Notes: a model not told the origin generated them from the letters alone. Shown: positions 33,190 through 42,446, counted from the stretch's first letter. The stretch: 64,000 bases of DNA from Pampinifervens sp037481935 (GCF_046159715.1 NZ_JBJXCT010000008.1:1-64000); one strand, 5' to 3'. A program made the numbers and translations.

Positions 33190-34174
33190 TTAAAAGCTCC
33201 TCCACGATTGCTATGTTCTTCCTTACGGACTCCACAGACTTCTTCCACATATTACGCTCTTCCTCTATCATGGGTATTTTAATGATTTCTTCGGCTCCGT
33301 TGTTGCCAAGTTTTACTGGCACACCCACGCACAGCCCCTCCGCCTCGTAATACTGCCCCACCTCACCATCAAGGTATACAGAACAGGGAAGGATTCTCTT
33401 GTTGTCGGTCACTATGGCTTCCACCATCTCCACTATGGATGCAGCGGGTGCGTGATAGGCAGATGTTCCCATAAGGTCCACTATCTCACCCCCGCCAAAC
33501 TGTGTCCTTTTTATAAGTTCCTGAATCTTCTCCCTTGGAAGCATATCCTTTAAAGGTATTCCTCCCACGTTGGAGATGGATATAAGAGGAACCATCTCAT
33601 CGCCGTGTCCGCCTATCACATAGGCGTTTATATCCTGGGGTGATATTCTTATCTCCTTTGATATAAAGGTTTTGAAACGTGCAGAGTCAAGCACGCCAGC
33701 CATACCCATCACCCTGTTTTTCTCAAAGCCAAGTATTCTGTAGACGGCGTAGGTCATGAGGTCCACTGGGTTTGTGACCACGATAACTATGGCTTCTGGT
33801 GCATACTCCTTTATCTTGCTGGCTATAACAGAGAGGATGGATATGTTTCTGTCCAGGAGGTCCTCTCTGGACATGCCCGGACGCCTCGGAAAGCCTGCGG
33901 TTATCACCACAAGGTCGCTGTCTTTGAGAGCTTCATAGCCTTCACCTTCGGGGGAGACTGAATAGCCCTCCACTCTTCCATCTATGTTGAGAGCGGAAAG
34001 CATCTGCTGAATATCGAGTGCTTTACCCTTAACTGGTTCAATGACCTTTTCCCCATCCCTCTTTGGCAGGTCAAACATGCGCACGTCCACATGACCCCTC
34101 AGAGCCAGAAGACTGGCAGTGTGCTCCCCCACATTCCCAGCACCTACAACAGAAACTACCTTACGCAGTTTCAT
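33170..34174 (-). CDS. mdh: Malate dehydrogenase (LDH-like type)
   Basis: 334 residues. NAD motif V-V-G-A-G-N-V-G-E near residue 9; substrate loop G-F-P-R-R-P-G-M-S-R near 94 with the second Arg that selects oxaloacetate over pyruvate; D-S-A-R-F near 163; catalytic G-G-H-G-D-E-M near 188. Interconverts malate and oxaloacetate in the reductive TCA cycle. It sits between the fumarase and a small coiled-coil protein. Confidence 0.93.
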   Translation of the reverse strand: MKLRKVVSVVGAGNVGEHTASLLALRGHVDVRMFDLPKRDGEKVIEPVKGKALDIQQMLSALNIDGRVEGYSVSPEGEGYEALKDSDLVVITAGFPRRPGMSREDLLDRNISILSVIASKIKEYAPEAIVIVVTNPVDLMTYAVYRILGFEKNRVMGMAGVLDSARFKTFISKEIRISPQDINAYVIGGHGDEMVPLISISNVGGIPLKDMLPREKIQELIKRTQFGGGEIVDLMGTSAYHAPAASIVEMVEAIVTDNKRILPCSVYLDGEVGQYYEAEGLCVGVPVKLGNNGAEEIIKIPMIEEERNMWKKSVESVRKNIAIVEELLNARSAL

Positions 34175-34184
34175 AGCCTACCTC

Positions 34185-34631
34185 CTACAAAAGGTTGTAT
34201 TTTTTTAGAAGTTCAAAAAGTTCCCTGTCCCTCTCTGCCAGCTTTTTCAGTGCATCAATGAAAACCTTCTCCTTATCTTCAATTTTTCTAACTCTATCAT
34301 CAAGAGGTTTAATAGCAGTCCTTCTGTCCCATATGGCAAAGCCGATAGTGGCAACCGTTATAGTGGTAAAAACCCCACTGATTATCCACAGAAAGTTAAA
34401 AAGCATGTCTATTTTACGGTTTATCTCGTCTATTCTCTTGTTGGTTTCATCAAACCTTGTATCTACTCTCCTATTAGCTTCATCAAACCTTACATCAACG
34501 CTCTTACTCAGGGCTTTCAGCTCAGTTTCTATTTGAATAAGCCTGTCCCTGTCTTCAAGAGTAAAAGGCACCTCTTTTGATTGCACCACCGACGCAAGGC
34601 AAATTGTCAAGGCAATAAACCACACCTTCAC
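34185..34631 (-). CDS. Coiled-coil membrane protein, unknown
   Basis: 148 residues: signal peptide (M-K-V-W-F-I-A-L-T-I-C-L-A-S-V-V-Q-S), a coiled coil with repeats R-F-D-E-A-N-R-R-V-D and R-F-D-E-T-N-K-R-I-D near residues 48-68, a membrane helix (L-W-I-I-S-G-V-F-T-T-I-T-V-A-T-I-G-F-A) near 82-100, then a charged helical tail. This layout is common in Aquificales. Ten bases from mdh and six from acn, so part of that operon; function unknown. Confidence 0.7.
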   Translation of the reverse strand: MKVWFIALTICLASVVQSKEVPFTLEDRDRLIQIETELKALSKSVDVRFDEANRRVDTRFDETNKRIDEINRKIDMLFNFLWIISGVFTTITVATIGFAIWDRRTAIKPLDDRVRKIEDKEKVFIDALKKLAERDRELFELLKKYNLL

Positions 34632-34637
34632 AGCAGG

Positions 34638-36614
34638 TTATACCTCCACCTTTTGCTTGTTCTTTATCCAGTTAAGAAGCCCTCCTGCCAGAAGCACGGA
34701 CACCTGTTTTGGGGTAAGGTTGTATCTGCACACTATCTCTTCTCCCGTGGCCCTGTTTATGACCAAAACTTCCTTCCCAGCCCTGAGCCTTTCTGCAATT
34801 TCTGGAATTTCTATCTCGTCTCCAAGGGAGAACTTGTTGTAATCTTCCTTATCCACAAACTCAAGGGGCACTATGCCAAAGTTTACAAGGTTTGCGTGGT
34901 GAATTCTTGCAAAGGACTTGGCAATGACCGCACGCACCCCAAGGAATCTGGGAGCCAGAGCCGCATGCTCTCTGGAAGAGCCCTGTCCGTAGTTTTCTCC
35001 GCCCACTATGATGCTAGCCTTGCCCTTCTCATCCCTTACCTTCTTTGCCCTTGAGACGAACTCCGGGTCCACATAGTGATACACATACTCGCTTATGGCG
35101 TATATGTTAGACCTGAGAGGAAGTATCTTTGCACCTGCAGGCATGATGTGGTCTGTGGTGATGTTGTCCCCCACTATAAGGCTTACCTCTCCCATTATGC
35201 CCTCGGGCATCTCATCAAACTCCGGAAGGGGCTTTATGTTTGGACCTCTGTATATTTCTACCTCTCTTGCCTCCTCCTCCGGTAGTGGCGGTATAAAGGC
35301 TTCATCTCCGTATGGGAACTTTTCGGGCATTTCCACCCTGACCCACTGAATGCCCTCCCTCTCTGCCAGCCTTCTGGGGTCTACTATCTCTCCCGCGATG
35401 GCCGCAGCCACGCATACCTCTGGAGATGCCAGATAGACCTTTGCGTCGGGCGTGCCAGACCTTCCCTCAAAGTTCCTGTTAAAGCTACGCACAGAAACAC
35501 CCCCGCTTGGTGGAGCATAGCCCATGCCTATGCAGGGGCCGCAGGCACTCTCAAGGATTCTCGCTCCTGCTTTGAGAAAGTCCAAAAGCACCCCGTTCTG
35601 AGTTATGAGTTCAAGAGCCTGCTTTGAGCCGGGTGCCACAGCAAATACCACGTCCGGATGCACCTTTTTACCTCTGAGCATTAGCCCTGCCCGTGTGAGG
35701 TCCACAAAGGAAGAGTTGGTGCAGGAGCCTATGACCACCTGGTCTACCTTTGTGCCCTCCACTTCTCTGACGGGCAGGACATTGTCGGGAGAGTGTGGAC
35801 AGGCTATGAGGGGCTCAAGCTCCGAAAGGTTTATCTCAATAACCTCGTCGTATTCTGCATCTGGCTCTGGCAGAAGCCCCATCCAGTCTCCCTCTCTGCC
35901 CTGGGACCGCAGGTAAGCTCTGGTAATTTCATCAGAGGGAAAGAGAGATGTGGTTGCTCCAAGCTCTGCTCCCATGTTGGTGATGGTGGCTCTCTCAGGC
36001 ACAGAGAGCTCCTTTATACCCTCTCCAAAGTATTCAAAAATCTTTCCCACTCCACCTTTGACGGTAAGTCTCCTCAGAAGTTCAAGGATTATGTCCTTTG
36101 CAGTAACCCATGGGGGCATCTTACCCGTTAGCTTTACACCTACTATTTTCGGCATTTTCAGGTAAAAAGGCTCACCTGCCATGGCGGCAGCCACATCAAG
36201 TCCCCCTGCACCTATGGCAATCATACCCACACCACCGGAGGTGGGTGTATGCGAATCTGAGCCAAGCAGGGTTTTGCCGGGCTTTGCAAATCGCTCCACA
36301 TGCACCTGATGGCATATGCCGTTGCCGGGCTTTGAAAGCCATATGCCGTAGCGTTTTGCCACGCTCATGAGATACTTGTGGTCATCGGGATTTTTAAAGT
36401 CCGTCTGGAGCATGTTGTGGTCTATGTAGCTTACAGAAAGCTCTGTCTTTACCCTGTCCACTCCCATTGCCTCAAACTGCAGGTATGCCATGGTACCCGT
36501 GGCATCCTGAGTGAGCGTCTGGTCTATCTTGATGGCTATCTCCTCTCCGGGGATAAGCCTTCCGCTCACGAGGTGGTTCTGAAGTATTTTATAAGCCACC
36601 GTTCCCTTTGCCAT
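34638..36614 (-). CDS. acn: Aconitate hydratase
   Basis: A 658-residue aconitase of the shorter, mitochondrial-like type. [4Fe-4S] ligands: V-I-G-S-C-T-N-S-S near residue 290 and E-S-A-C-G-P-C-I-G-M-G near 355. D-A-T-G-T near 37 and G-S-D-S-H-T-P-T near 118; C-terminal swivel domain with G-E-N-Y-G-Q-G-S-S-R-E-H near 545. In the reductive TCA cycle it runs isocitrate to citrate. Forms a group with mdh and fumarase alpha. A TATAAT at about 36648 could be its promoter. Confidence 0.95.
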   Translation of the reverse strand: MAKGTVAYKILQNHLVSGRLIPGEEIAIKIDQTLTQDATGTMAYLQFEAMGVDRVKTELSVSYIDHNMLQTDFKNPDDHKYLMSVAKRYGIWLSKPGNGICHQVHVERFAKPGKTLLGSDSHTPTSGGVGMIAIGAGGLDVAAAMAGEPFYLKMPKIVGVKLTGKMPPWVTAKDIILELLRRLTVKGGVGKIFEYFGEGIKELSVPERATITNMGAELGATTSLFPSDEITRAYLRSQGREGDWMGLLPEPDAEYDEVIEINLSELEPLIACPHSPDNVLPVREVEGTKVDQVVIGSCTNSSFVDLTRAGLMLRGKKVHPDVVFAVAPGSKQALELITQNGVLLDFLKAGARILESACGPCIGMGYAPPSGGVSVRSFNRNFEGRSGTPDAKVYLASPEVCVAAAIAGEIVDPRRLAEREGIQWVRVEMPEKFPYGDEAFIPPLPEEEAREVEIYRGPNIKPLPEFDEMPEGIMGEVSLIVGDNITTDHIMPAGAKILPLRSNIYAISEYVYHYVDPEFVSRAKKVRDEKGKASIIVGGENYGQGSSREHAALAPRFLGVRAVIAKSFARIHHANLVNFGIVPLEFVDKEDYNKFSLGDEIEIPEIAERLRAGKEVLVINRATGEEIVCRYNLTPKQVSVLLAGGLLNWIKNKQKVEV

Positions 36615-36660
36615 GCGTGCCTCCTGTCAAAAAGTGATGATTTATATTATAACCTTCTGA

Positions 36661-38346
36661 CTACTGTTGAAGATACCTTGCCACCTCCTGTCTGACACTG
36701 GGATTGATGCCCAACCTTTTGAGTGTTCTGTCGTCAGCTTTCAGAAATTCGTAAAGGTTTTCAAAGTTTCTGTATATGAGTTTTTTCTTCGCCTCTCCTA
36801 TGCCCTTTATTCTGTCTAACACATCGCTGATGCCTTCCCTGAGTCTTAACTTTCTGTTGTAGGTGAGGGCAAAGCGGTGGGCTTCGTCTCTTATAAGACC
36901 AAAGACCCTGTAGAGAACAGGATACTGTGATAGCCTTATTTCCTTCCCTTCCTCAGATATAAGAATCTCTTCCTCCTTTGCCAGAGCGTAGACCTTTATG
37001 GGAAGTGAGAACCTGTCTCTGACCCTTACCGCCACTCTTAGCTGTCCGTAGCCTCCATCTATCAGCCAGAGGTCTGGCATCCTCTCTTCGCCCTCTCTGA
37101 GCCTCCTTGCCCTTCTTGTGAGCACCTCCTCCATTGCCCTGTAGTCGTCGATGCCCTCAAAGTTCTTGACCCTGTATCTTCTGTAGCCCTTTTTGTTCAT
37201 CGCCCCCATCTCCCACACCACGCAGGAGCCCACAGTGTATTCTCCGTAAAAGTGAGATATGTCAAAGCCTTCAATCCTCTCGGGCAGTGGAATGCTGAGA
37301 ATTCTGTGAAACTCATCTCTGAGAACCGCCGGGTCAAGGTGTTCTCCAAGGTTTTCCTCAATAAGCTCCTCAAGCTCTTGGTCTATATCTCTCTTCAGCT
37401 CAAAATTCCCCCTCTGCGATAGCCACCAGAGGGCTTCCTCAGAGAGCTCAAAGTTTACCACAAGGCTCTGAGGCAGAGGGCTTGAGTAGTAAAAACCAAG
37501 GATAAATTCCTCAAGCTCCTCTTCCTTCTCCAGAGTTATGACCTGCTTGTCTACAAGCCTGCCTGACCTTATGAGGAATATGCCAAGAACCCTGCCTATG
37601 GTGTATAGTATGTCTGCACTGCCATAAGCCAGACCAGAAACCTTCTGACCCTTTGAAAGGTTTTCAAGAGCCTGTATCTGGTCTCTCAACATGGCACACC
37701 TTTCAAAGTTGAGCGAATGCATTTCCTTCTCTATTCTCCAGTAGAGCTCTTCCAGAACTCCGCTCACCTCCCCCGAAAGGAGAGCTACAGCAGACCTTAC
37801 AGAAAGCCTGTAAGCGTCCCTGTCTATAAGACCACAGCAGGGTGCTGAGCAGAGTCCAAGGTGATAGTCCATGCAGGGCTCTTTTCTTATGGGCATGGGG
37901 TCGCAGGTGCGGAGCTTAAAAACCCTGTGGATAAGTCTCTTCACCCTCTTTGCCTTTGATGGGCTAAAGAAAGGTCCAAAGAGCTGTCCTGCGTGTTCTG
38001 TGCCTCTGACTACCCTTACGGTGGGGTAGGCATCCTCCGTTATGAGAAGTAGAGGGTATCCGCCTCCATACTTGTGTAGCACGTTGTATCGGGGTTTGTG
38101 GAGCTGTATGAGGTCTACCTCAAGGGTGAGGGCTTCAAAGGTGTTTCTGGTTATTACCCACTCCACACTGGTAGAGTTCTCTATTATGGCTCTTTCTTTG
38201 CTGTCCTTCTCCGCCAGTCTGTAGTGCTGGACAAGTCTGTCTCTCAGGCTTTTTGCCTTTCCTATGTATATGGGCTTTTTTCCCTTCTTAAAGATGTATA
38301 CACCAGGCTTTTCGGGAGCTTTCTGGAGCTCTTCAAGGCTCAGCAT
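36661..38346 (-). CDS. uvrC: UvrABC system protein C
   Basis: 561 residues. GIY-YIG nuclease start (P-G-V-Y-I-F-K ... P-I-Y-I-G-K-A near residues 14-30), the Cys-rich segment (L-R-T-C-D-P-M-P ... P-C-M-D-Y-H-L-G-L-C-S-A-P-C near 145-170), the UvrB-binding UVR part near 210, the RNase H-like nuclease (F-D-I-S-H-F near 365; L-I-D-G-G-Y-G-Q-L near 425) and the terminal HhH. Makes both incisions in nucleotide excision repair. Overlaps uvsE by 14 bases. Confidence 0.96.
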   Translation of the reverse strand: MLSLEELQKAPEKPGVYIFKKGKKPIYIGKAKSLRDRLVQHYRLAEKDSKERAIIENSTSVEWVITRNTFEALTLEVDLIQLHKPRYNVLHKYGGGYPLLLITEDAYPTVRVVRGTEHAGQLFGPFFSPSKAKRVKRLIHRVFKLRTCDPMPIRKEPCMDYHLGLCSAPCCGLIDRDAYRLSVRSAVALLSGEVSGVLEELYWRIEKEMHSLNFERCAMLRDQIQALENLSKGQKVSGLAYGSADILYTIGRVLGIFLIRSGRLVDKQVITLEKEEELEEFILGFYYSSPLPQSLVVNFELSEEALWWLSQRGNFELKRDIDQELEELIEENLGEHLDPAVLRDEFHRILSIPLPERIEGFDISHFYGEYTVGSCVVWEMGAMNKKGYRRYRVKNFEGIDDYRAMEEVLTRRARRLREGEERMPDLWLIDGGYGQLRVAVRVRDRFSLPIKVYALAKEEEILISEEGKEIRLSQYPVLYRVFGLIRDEAHRFALTYNRKLRLREGISDVLDRIKGIGEAKKKLIYRNFENLYEFLKADDRTLKRLGINPSVRQEVARYLQQ

Positions 38347-39220
38347 CAGAGTAAATATATAGCTCTCTCAGGAGCTTTTCCACTGCCCTCTCCTTCTGCT
38401 TTGCCTCCAGCACAAGGTCAATCCTGTTGCCACCAAACATGTGCACAAGGCTGAGAAAGTCCTCAAGCCTGACCCAGTCGCCGTGCTCGCCAAAGCGGTG
38501 TTTCCCCTCAGGTCTGGAAGAGAGGTGAAACTCAGGCACTCGCCCCCTCCAGCTACTGAGCACCTCCTGAGGGTCAAACTCTGAGGGGTTGAGGGTGTGA
38601 TGATAGTAGTCAAAGACTATGGGCAGTCCAAGCTCTGCATCCAGAAGGTCTCTCACCGTGTAGTGCCTCTCGTCGTTTTCAACGGCGAGCCTCCTGTGGA
38701 GCCAGGGGTTTTCCCTCAAAAGCCTTCTAAACCTGTGCAGACTTTCCTCCTTACTGCCGTATACTCCACCCACATGAGCTACCACCACACCCTCCTCTCC
38801 AACCCCCAGCCTATCAAGAAGCCAAAAGTGATACTCCAGCTCCCTCAGTGATGCATCCACCACCTCTTTTCTTGGAGAGCTCAGCACCACAAACTGCCCC
38901 GGGTGCATGGTTATTCTTATTGGGTATTCCTCTAAAACCTCTGAGAACTCCTCCAGCCTTTCCCCTATGGGCTTTAGCCACTCCCTTTTGAAGAAGGGGT
39001 GGGAGGCAAAGGGCACTATATCCGAGCCAAGCCTGAATATACCACAGCCGAGAGACAGGGAGAGGTCAAGAAGCCTTTTGAAGTCTTCAAGGTTTTTCTC
39101 CACAGCATCCATTACCCTCTCGTAGCTCAGGTTTGCAAGCCTGAACTTTCTGTTGGTGGTTATCTTTCCATCTGCGGTGGAGCAGAAAAAGCCAACTCTA
39201 AAACCGTTGAGTTCAAACAC
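38333..39220 (-). CDS. uvsE: UV DNA damage endonuclease UvsE/UvdE
   Basis: 295-residue TIM-barrel nuclease. R-V-G-F-F-C-S near residue 8, F-R-L-G-S-D-I-V-P near 60, I-T-M-H-P-G-Q-F near 100, V-V-V-A-H-V-G-G-V-Y-G near 145, L-A-V-E-N-D-E near 177 and F-D-Y-Y-H-H near 198 carry the metal ligands. Nicks 5' of UV photoproducts. Co-transcribed with uvrC: two repair routes in one unit. Confidence 0.92.
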   Translation of the reverse strand: MFELNGFRVGFFCSTADGKITTNRKFRLANLSYERVMDAVEKNLEDFKRLLDLSLSLGCGIFRLGSDIVPFASHPFFKREWLKPIGERLEEFSEVLEEYPIRITMHPGQFVVLSSPRKEVVDASLRELEYHFWLLDRLGVGEEGVVVAHVGGVYGSKEESLHRFRRLLRENPWLHRRLAVENDERHYTVRDLLDAELGLPIVFDYYHHTLNPSEFDPQEVLSSWRGRVPEFHLSSRPEGKHRFGEHGDWVRLEDFLSLVHMFGGNRIDLVLEAKQKERAVEKLLRELYIYSDAEP

Positions 39221-39242
39221 AGGGGAATTATACTTTTTCCCT

Positions 39243-40310
39243 ATGTTCGTTGACAGGGTGAAAATTCACGTTAAGGCAGGAGATGGTGGCAATGGAGCGG
39301 TCGCCTTTCTGAGGGAAAAATACAGACCCTTTGGAGGACCGGCGGGTGGCGATGGCGGGAAGGGTGGAGATGTGGTTCTGCTTGCCACTTCCAGAAAGCA
39401 CACTCTGTATGACTTTAAGTTTCAGGCACACTTTAAGGCCCAGCGAGGGGAGCACGGCAGGGGTAAAAATCAGAAGGGAAGGGACGGAGAAGACCTGATA
39501 ATAGAGGTGCCCGTAGGCACCGTGGTGATGGATGCGGAGACGGGGCAGGTGCTCTGCGACCTCCTCATGGACGGGCAGAGGTGCGTGGTGGCAAAAGGTG
39601 GAAGGGGTGGAAGGGGCAATGCCCACTTTGCCACTCCCACAAACCAGACGCCAAGGTATGCAGAGAAGGGGGGAAGGGGAGAAGAAAGATGGCTTGTCCT
39701 TGAGCTAAAGCTCATAGCGGATGTAGGTCTGGTGGGCCTTCCCAATGCAGGCAAATCCACCCTCATCTCAAAGCTCACAAGGGCAAGACCGAAGATAGCA
39801 GACTATCCCTTCACTACCCTGTCTCCGGTGCTCGGTGTGATGGATCTGGACGAGGAAAGGCATGTGGTGCTGGCAGACATTCCCGGTCTGATAGAGGGTG
39901 CAAGTCAGGGCAGGGGGCTGGGTCATGAGTTTCTCAGACACATAGAAAGGACGAGGCTACTGCTTCACCTTGTGGACATATCGGATGGAAGGACCGAAGA
40001 CCCCATAAGGGCTTTTGAAGCCGTCTGCAAAGAGATGGAGAATTACAGCCCTGAGCTCATGAAAAAGCCGCAGCTGGTGGTGGGAACCAAAGTAGATGGT
40101 CTTTCGGACCGGTCTTACCTTGATATTCTCAGAAGGGAATTTGAAAAAAAGGGCTATCCCTTCATAGCCATATCTGCTGTGACCGGTGAGAACCTCAATG
40201 AGCTAAAATACCTGATAGGCAAAAATCTGGAGGATATGGAATATGAAAGTTCTGGGAAAATACAGAGTATCCCTGAGCCCCCAGCAACCGCAGGAGGTGG
40301 AACCAGTTGA
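39243..40310 (+). CDS. obg: Obg/CgtA ribosome-assembly GTPase
   Basis: Start at ATG 39243 (F-V-D-R-V-K-I), eight bases after a TATACT -10 box and without a ribosome site, so probably leaderless. 355 residues. Gly-rich Obg fold near 10-160 (G-G-P-A-G-G-D-G-G-K-G-G), then G1 G-L-P-N-A-G-K-S-T near 167, G3 D-I-P-G-L-I-E-G-A near 213, G4-like T-K-V-D near 283. The last 23 codons overlap the following gene. Confidence 0.95.
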   Translation: MFVDRVKIHVKAGDGGNGAVAFLREKYRPFGGPAGGDGGKGGDVVLLATSRKHTLYDFKFQAHFKAQRGEHGRGKNQKGRDGEDLIIEVPVGTVVMDAETGQVLCDLLMDGQRCVVAKGGRGGRGNAHFATPTNQTPRYAEKGGRGEERWLVLELKLIADVGLVGLPNAGKSTLISKLTRARPKIADYPFTTLSPVLGVMDLDEERHVVLADIPGLIEGASQGRGLGHEFLRHIERTRLLLHLVDISDGRTEDPIRAFEAVCKEMENYSPELMKKPQLVVGTKVDGLSDRSYLDILRREFEKKGYPFIAISAVTGENLNELKYLIGKNLEDMEYESSGKIQSIPEPPATAGGGTS

Positions 40311-41178
40311 GATGGAGGAGTCAGAACAGTTTGCCGACTTTGCAGAGGAGCCAAAGGTATATGAGGGCTATTTGCCTGAGAGCTTCAGCCTTGTGTTTAT
40401 AGATGGTGTGAGACGCACAGAGTGCCTTGCCTACATAAGAGACGAAGAAACGGGAGAGAGCTTCGAAGGTGCCTTTCTATCACTGGGTGCAGGTGCCTTG
40501 AGGATAGAATACGGAAGAATGAACCTGCTGAGAGAAGCCCTTTTACTTAGCAAAATAGAGAGGCTACTGGTCCACAAAAAGGGTGCCCTCCTGCAAGAAG
40601 TGCTCGGCTTCAGACCATACCCTGTTGAAGGTGAGATATCTGTGGAAGTAAACAGATACATGAAGGAAGAGCTTGAGGCAAAACTGGCTCTTCATGTTTA
40701 CAAAAGGGTTCAGGACAGCCTTGTGGTGTGTGATGGCACGCTTAGCTACAGGTTGAAGAACACTCCCTTTCTTGGTTTTGTAAAGGGCATGAAGAGACTT
40801 TACATGGAAAGCTCCTACCTACCTCTTCTTTACTCCCTCCGCCCAGGGCAGAGGAGCCCCATAATAAAGACTCATTACCAGCAGAAGCAGGAAGAGAAAG
40901 AAAAGGTGGATAAATACACATGGTATGTAAAGCTCAGTGAGCACGAGGGAATACATGGACTTGCCAGAGTAGAAGTCTTTAGAAGAGACTTTGACGAGGT
41001 GAAAAGACTTGCAGACCTCTCGGCAGGGGTTCTTCCCCTCTTTGCCAGTCAGTCCTTTCAGGACAGAAGGTCACCCCAGAACCTCCTGCCCATAGGAAGA
41101 CTTGAGAAGTTTCTCAGGCTTCACCTCGGACCCTACCGCATAATAAGGAGGCAGATAGAGAGCTTTTTCTATGCTTGA
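40243..41178 (+). CDS. NurA-like nuclease-domain protein
   Basis: 311 residues, soluble. L-V-F-I-D-G-V-R-R-T-E near residue 50 resembles the first catalytic Asp of NurA 5'-3' nucleases; the end (R-R-S-P-Q-N-L-L-P-I-G-R-L-E-K near 280, then H-L-G-P-Y-R-I-I-R-R) is like the NurA C-terminus that holds a second acidic and histidine site. The middle is divergent. NurA usually pairs with HerA in end resection; no herA is here. Overlaps obg by 68 bases. The name is tentative. Confidence 0.55.
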   Translation: MKVLGKYRVSLSPQQPQEVEPVEMEESEQFADFAEEPKVYEGYLPESFSLVFIDGVRRTECLAYIRDEETGESFEGAFLSLGAGALRIEYGRMNLLREALLLSKIERLLVHKKGALLQEVLGFRPYPVEGEISVEVNRYMKEELEAKLALHVYKRVQDSLVVCDGTLSYRLKNTPFLGFVKGMKRLYMESSYLPLLYSLRPGQRSPIIKTHYQQKQEEKEKVDKYTWYVKLSEHEGIHGLARVEVFRRDFDEVKRLADLSAGVLPLFASQSFQDRRSPQNLLPIGRLEKFLRLHLGPYRIIRRQIESFFYA

Positions 41179-42040
41179 GGTCTTTTTGACTGTGAGCCTT
41201 GCCTACACGCTCAAAAGGCTTGGGCTTTTTTCAGAGGAGCACTCAAGGGTTCTGGTCAACTACGTGCTTTACTTTGCCCTTCCACTTCTTAGCTTCAAGA
41301 CCGCCCACAGCCTGGGGCTCTCCAGAGAGGTGTTCCTTGTGGGAGCTGGTGCATGGCTTGTGATAGCCTTTTGCCTTCTTTCTTCTTACGCGCTTGGCAG
41401 ATTGATGAGGCTTGATGGAGTCAACCTGAGAACTCTTATGATGGTCTCCGCCTTTGGGAACACAGCCTTTCTGGGATATCCCTACAGCTTTTCATACTTT
41501 GGAGAGGAAGGTCTCAAGTATGCGGTCATATACGACAGCGTGGGTTCTTTTCTGGCTGTATCCTCTGTGGGCTTTCTCATAGTGAGCGGAAAGGTTGACA
41601 TAAAGTCTATAGTCCTTTTCCCGCCCTTTCTGGGGCTTATTTCTGGCTTTGCCCTGAGAGGCTATGATTTGCCTGCGTCCCTGTGGAAGTTTGTGGACTT
41701 TTCTGTGGCATCTTTGCTTCCTGTTGTCCTCTTTTCCCTAGGCCTATCTCTTGAGTTTTCACGCATGGGCAGAGACCTGAAACTTCTTGGGATTGCCATG
41801 GGCACTAAAATGCTCCTTTCTCCCCTCTTTGCCCTTCTTGTGCTGAAGTTTTTTCCACTGAGCGAGACCGCCTACAGGGTCTCAGTGCTTGAGTCCGCCA
41901 TGCCCACCATGATAACCGCCAGCGTGCTGGTCCTGAAATACGGTCTTAACCACAACCTCGCCTTTGCCAGCGCAGGACTGGGAATTATAGTTAGCTTTTT
42001 GGGCGTGCCCCTGTGGGCCTACCTTCTACAGAGGCTCTAA
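41171..42040 (+). CDS. AEC-family transporter
   Basis: 289 residues with ten membrane segments in two five-helix halves (BART fold), typical of the auxin-efflux-carrier family: L-V-N-Y-V-L-Y-F-A-L-P-L-L near residue 26, F-G-N-T-A-F-L-G-Y-P near 95, and E-S-A-M-P-T-M near 243. Substrate (organic acid or amino acid) cannot be read. Overlaps the NurA-like gene by eight bases and the convergent MNT gene by four. Confidence 0.88.
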   Translation: MLEVFLTVSLAYTLKRLGLFSEEHSRVLVNYVLYFALPLLSFKTAHSLGLSREVFLVGAGAWLVIAFCLLSSYALGRLMRLDGVNLRTLMMVSAFGNTAFLGYPYSFSYFGEEGLKYAVIYDSVGSFLAVSSVGFLIVSGKVDIKSIVLFPPFLGLISGFALRGYDLPASLWKFVDFSVASLLPVVLFSLGLSLEFSRMGRDLKLLGIAMGTKMLLSPLFALLVLKFFPLSETAYRVSVLESAMPTMITASVLVLKYGLNHNLAFASAGLGIIVSFLGVPLWAYLLQRL

Positions 42041-42390
42041 AAGAGCCACACCACCTCCTTCTGAAGAACTTCTCTGTAAAACCTTGTGTCTTTCAGTTTG
42101 TCCAGCTCTCCTTCTGTGTAAACCAGCAGGTCAGCCGGAACTGGAAGCTCTGTGGTATCAAAGGCGAGAGGTCTTCTGATGAAGGGCTCTTTGCTTTCAG
42201 AGACCACAAGCAGAAGGTCCACATCGCTTCCTACTCCCCAGTTTCCCCTCGCATAAGAACCAAAGTATCCCACCCTGAGCACCTCTGGGTGCTCTGACCT
42301 CACCTTATGAGCCCATTCTCTGAGAGTCTTCTCAACCTCTTCTTTAGAGACCCATCTGATGACGGACGAACTCAAGGATCTTACTGGCAT
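42037..42390 (-). CDS. MNT-domain nucleotidyltransferase (antitoxin-like)
   Basis: 117 residues. Nucleotidyltransferase signature F-G-S-Y-A-R-G-N-W-G-V-G-S-D-V-D-L near residues 42-58, with the metal Asp pair. Such minimal nucleotidyltransferases pair with HEPN proteins as MntA-HepT toxin-antitoxin modules, the MntA adding AMP to the toxin. The upstream HEPN frame is cut (next entry). The long frame overlaps it by 47 bases; a TTG at 42375 or later may be the real start. Confidence 0.82.
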   Translation of the reverse strand: MPVRSLSSSVIRWVSKEEVEKTLREWAHKVRSEHPEVLRVGYFGSYARGNWGVGSDVDLLLVVSESKEPFIRRPLAFDTTELPVPADLLVYTEGELDKLKDTRFYREVLQKEVVWLF

Positions 42391-42441
42391 GCTCTATTGC
42401 CTCCCTTGCCTGCCTTTCTGTGAAATGTTCGTAAGGTGCAC
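42344..42441 (-). pseudogene. HEPN-domain gene remnant (toxin partner), cut by the prophage
   Basis: In the frame offset from the MNT gene, the minus strand gives A-P-Y-E-H-F-T-E-R-Q-A-R-E-A-I-E then H-A-S-K-I-L-E-F-V-R-H-Q-M-G-L and TAA at 42344-42346, the typical C-terminal helix of HEPN proteins. The preceding bases (from about 42442) are prophage end sequence, so the first ~90 codons are missing on this side. The left part may lie beyond the other end of the prophage. Confidence 0.65.
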
Positions 42442-42446
42442 TGTAA

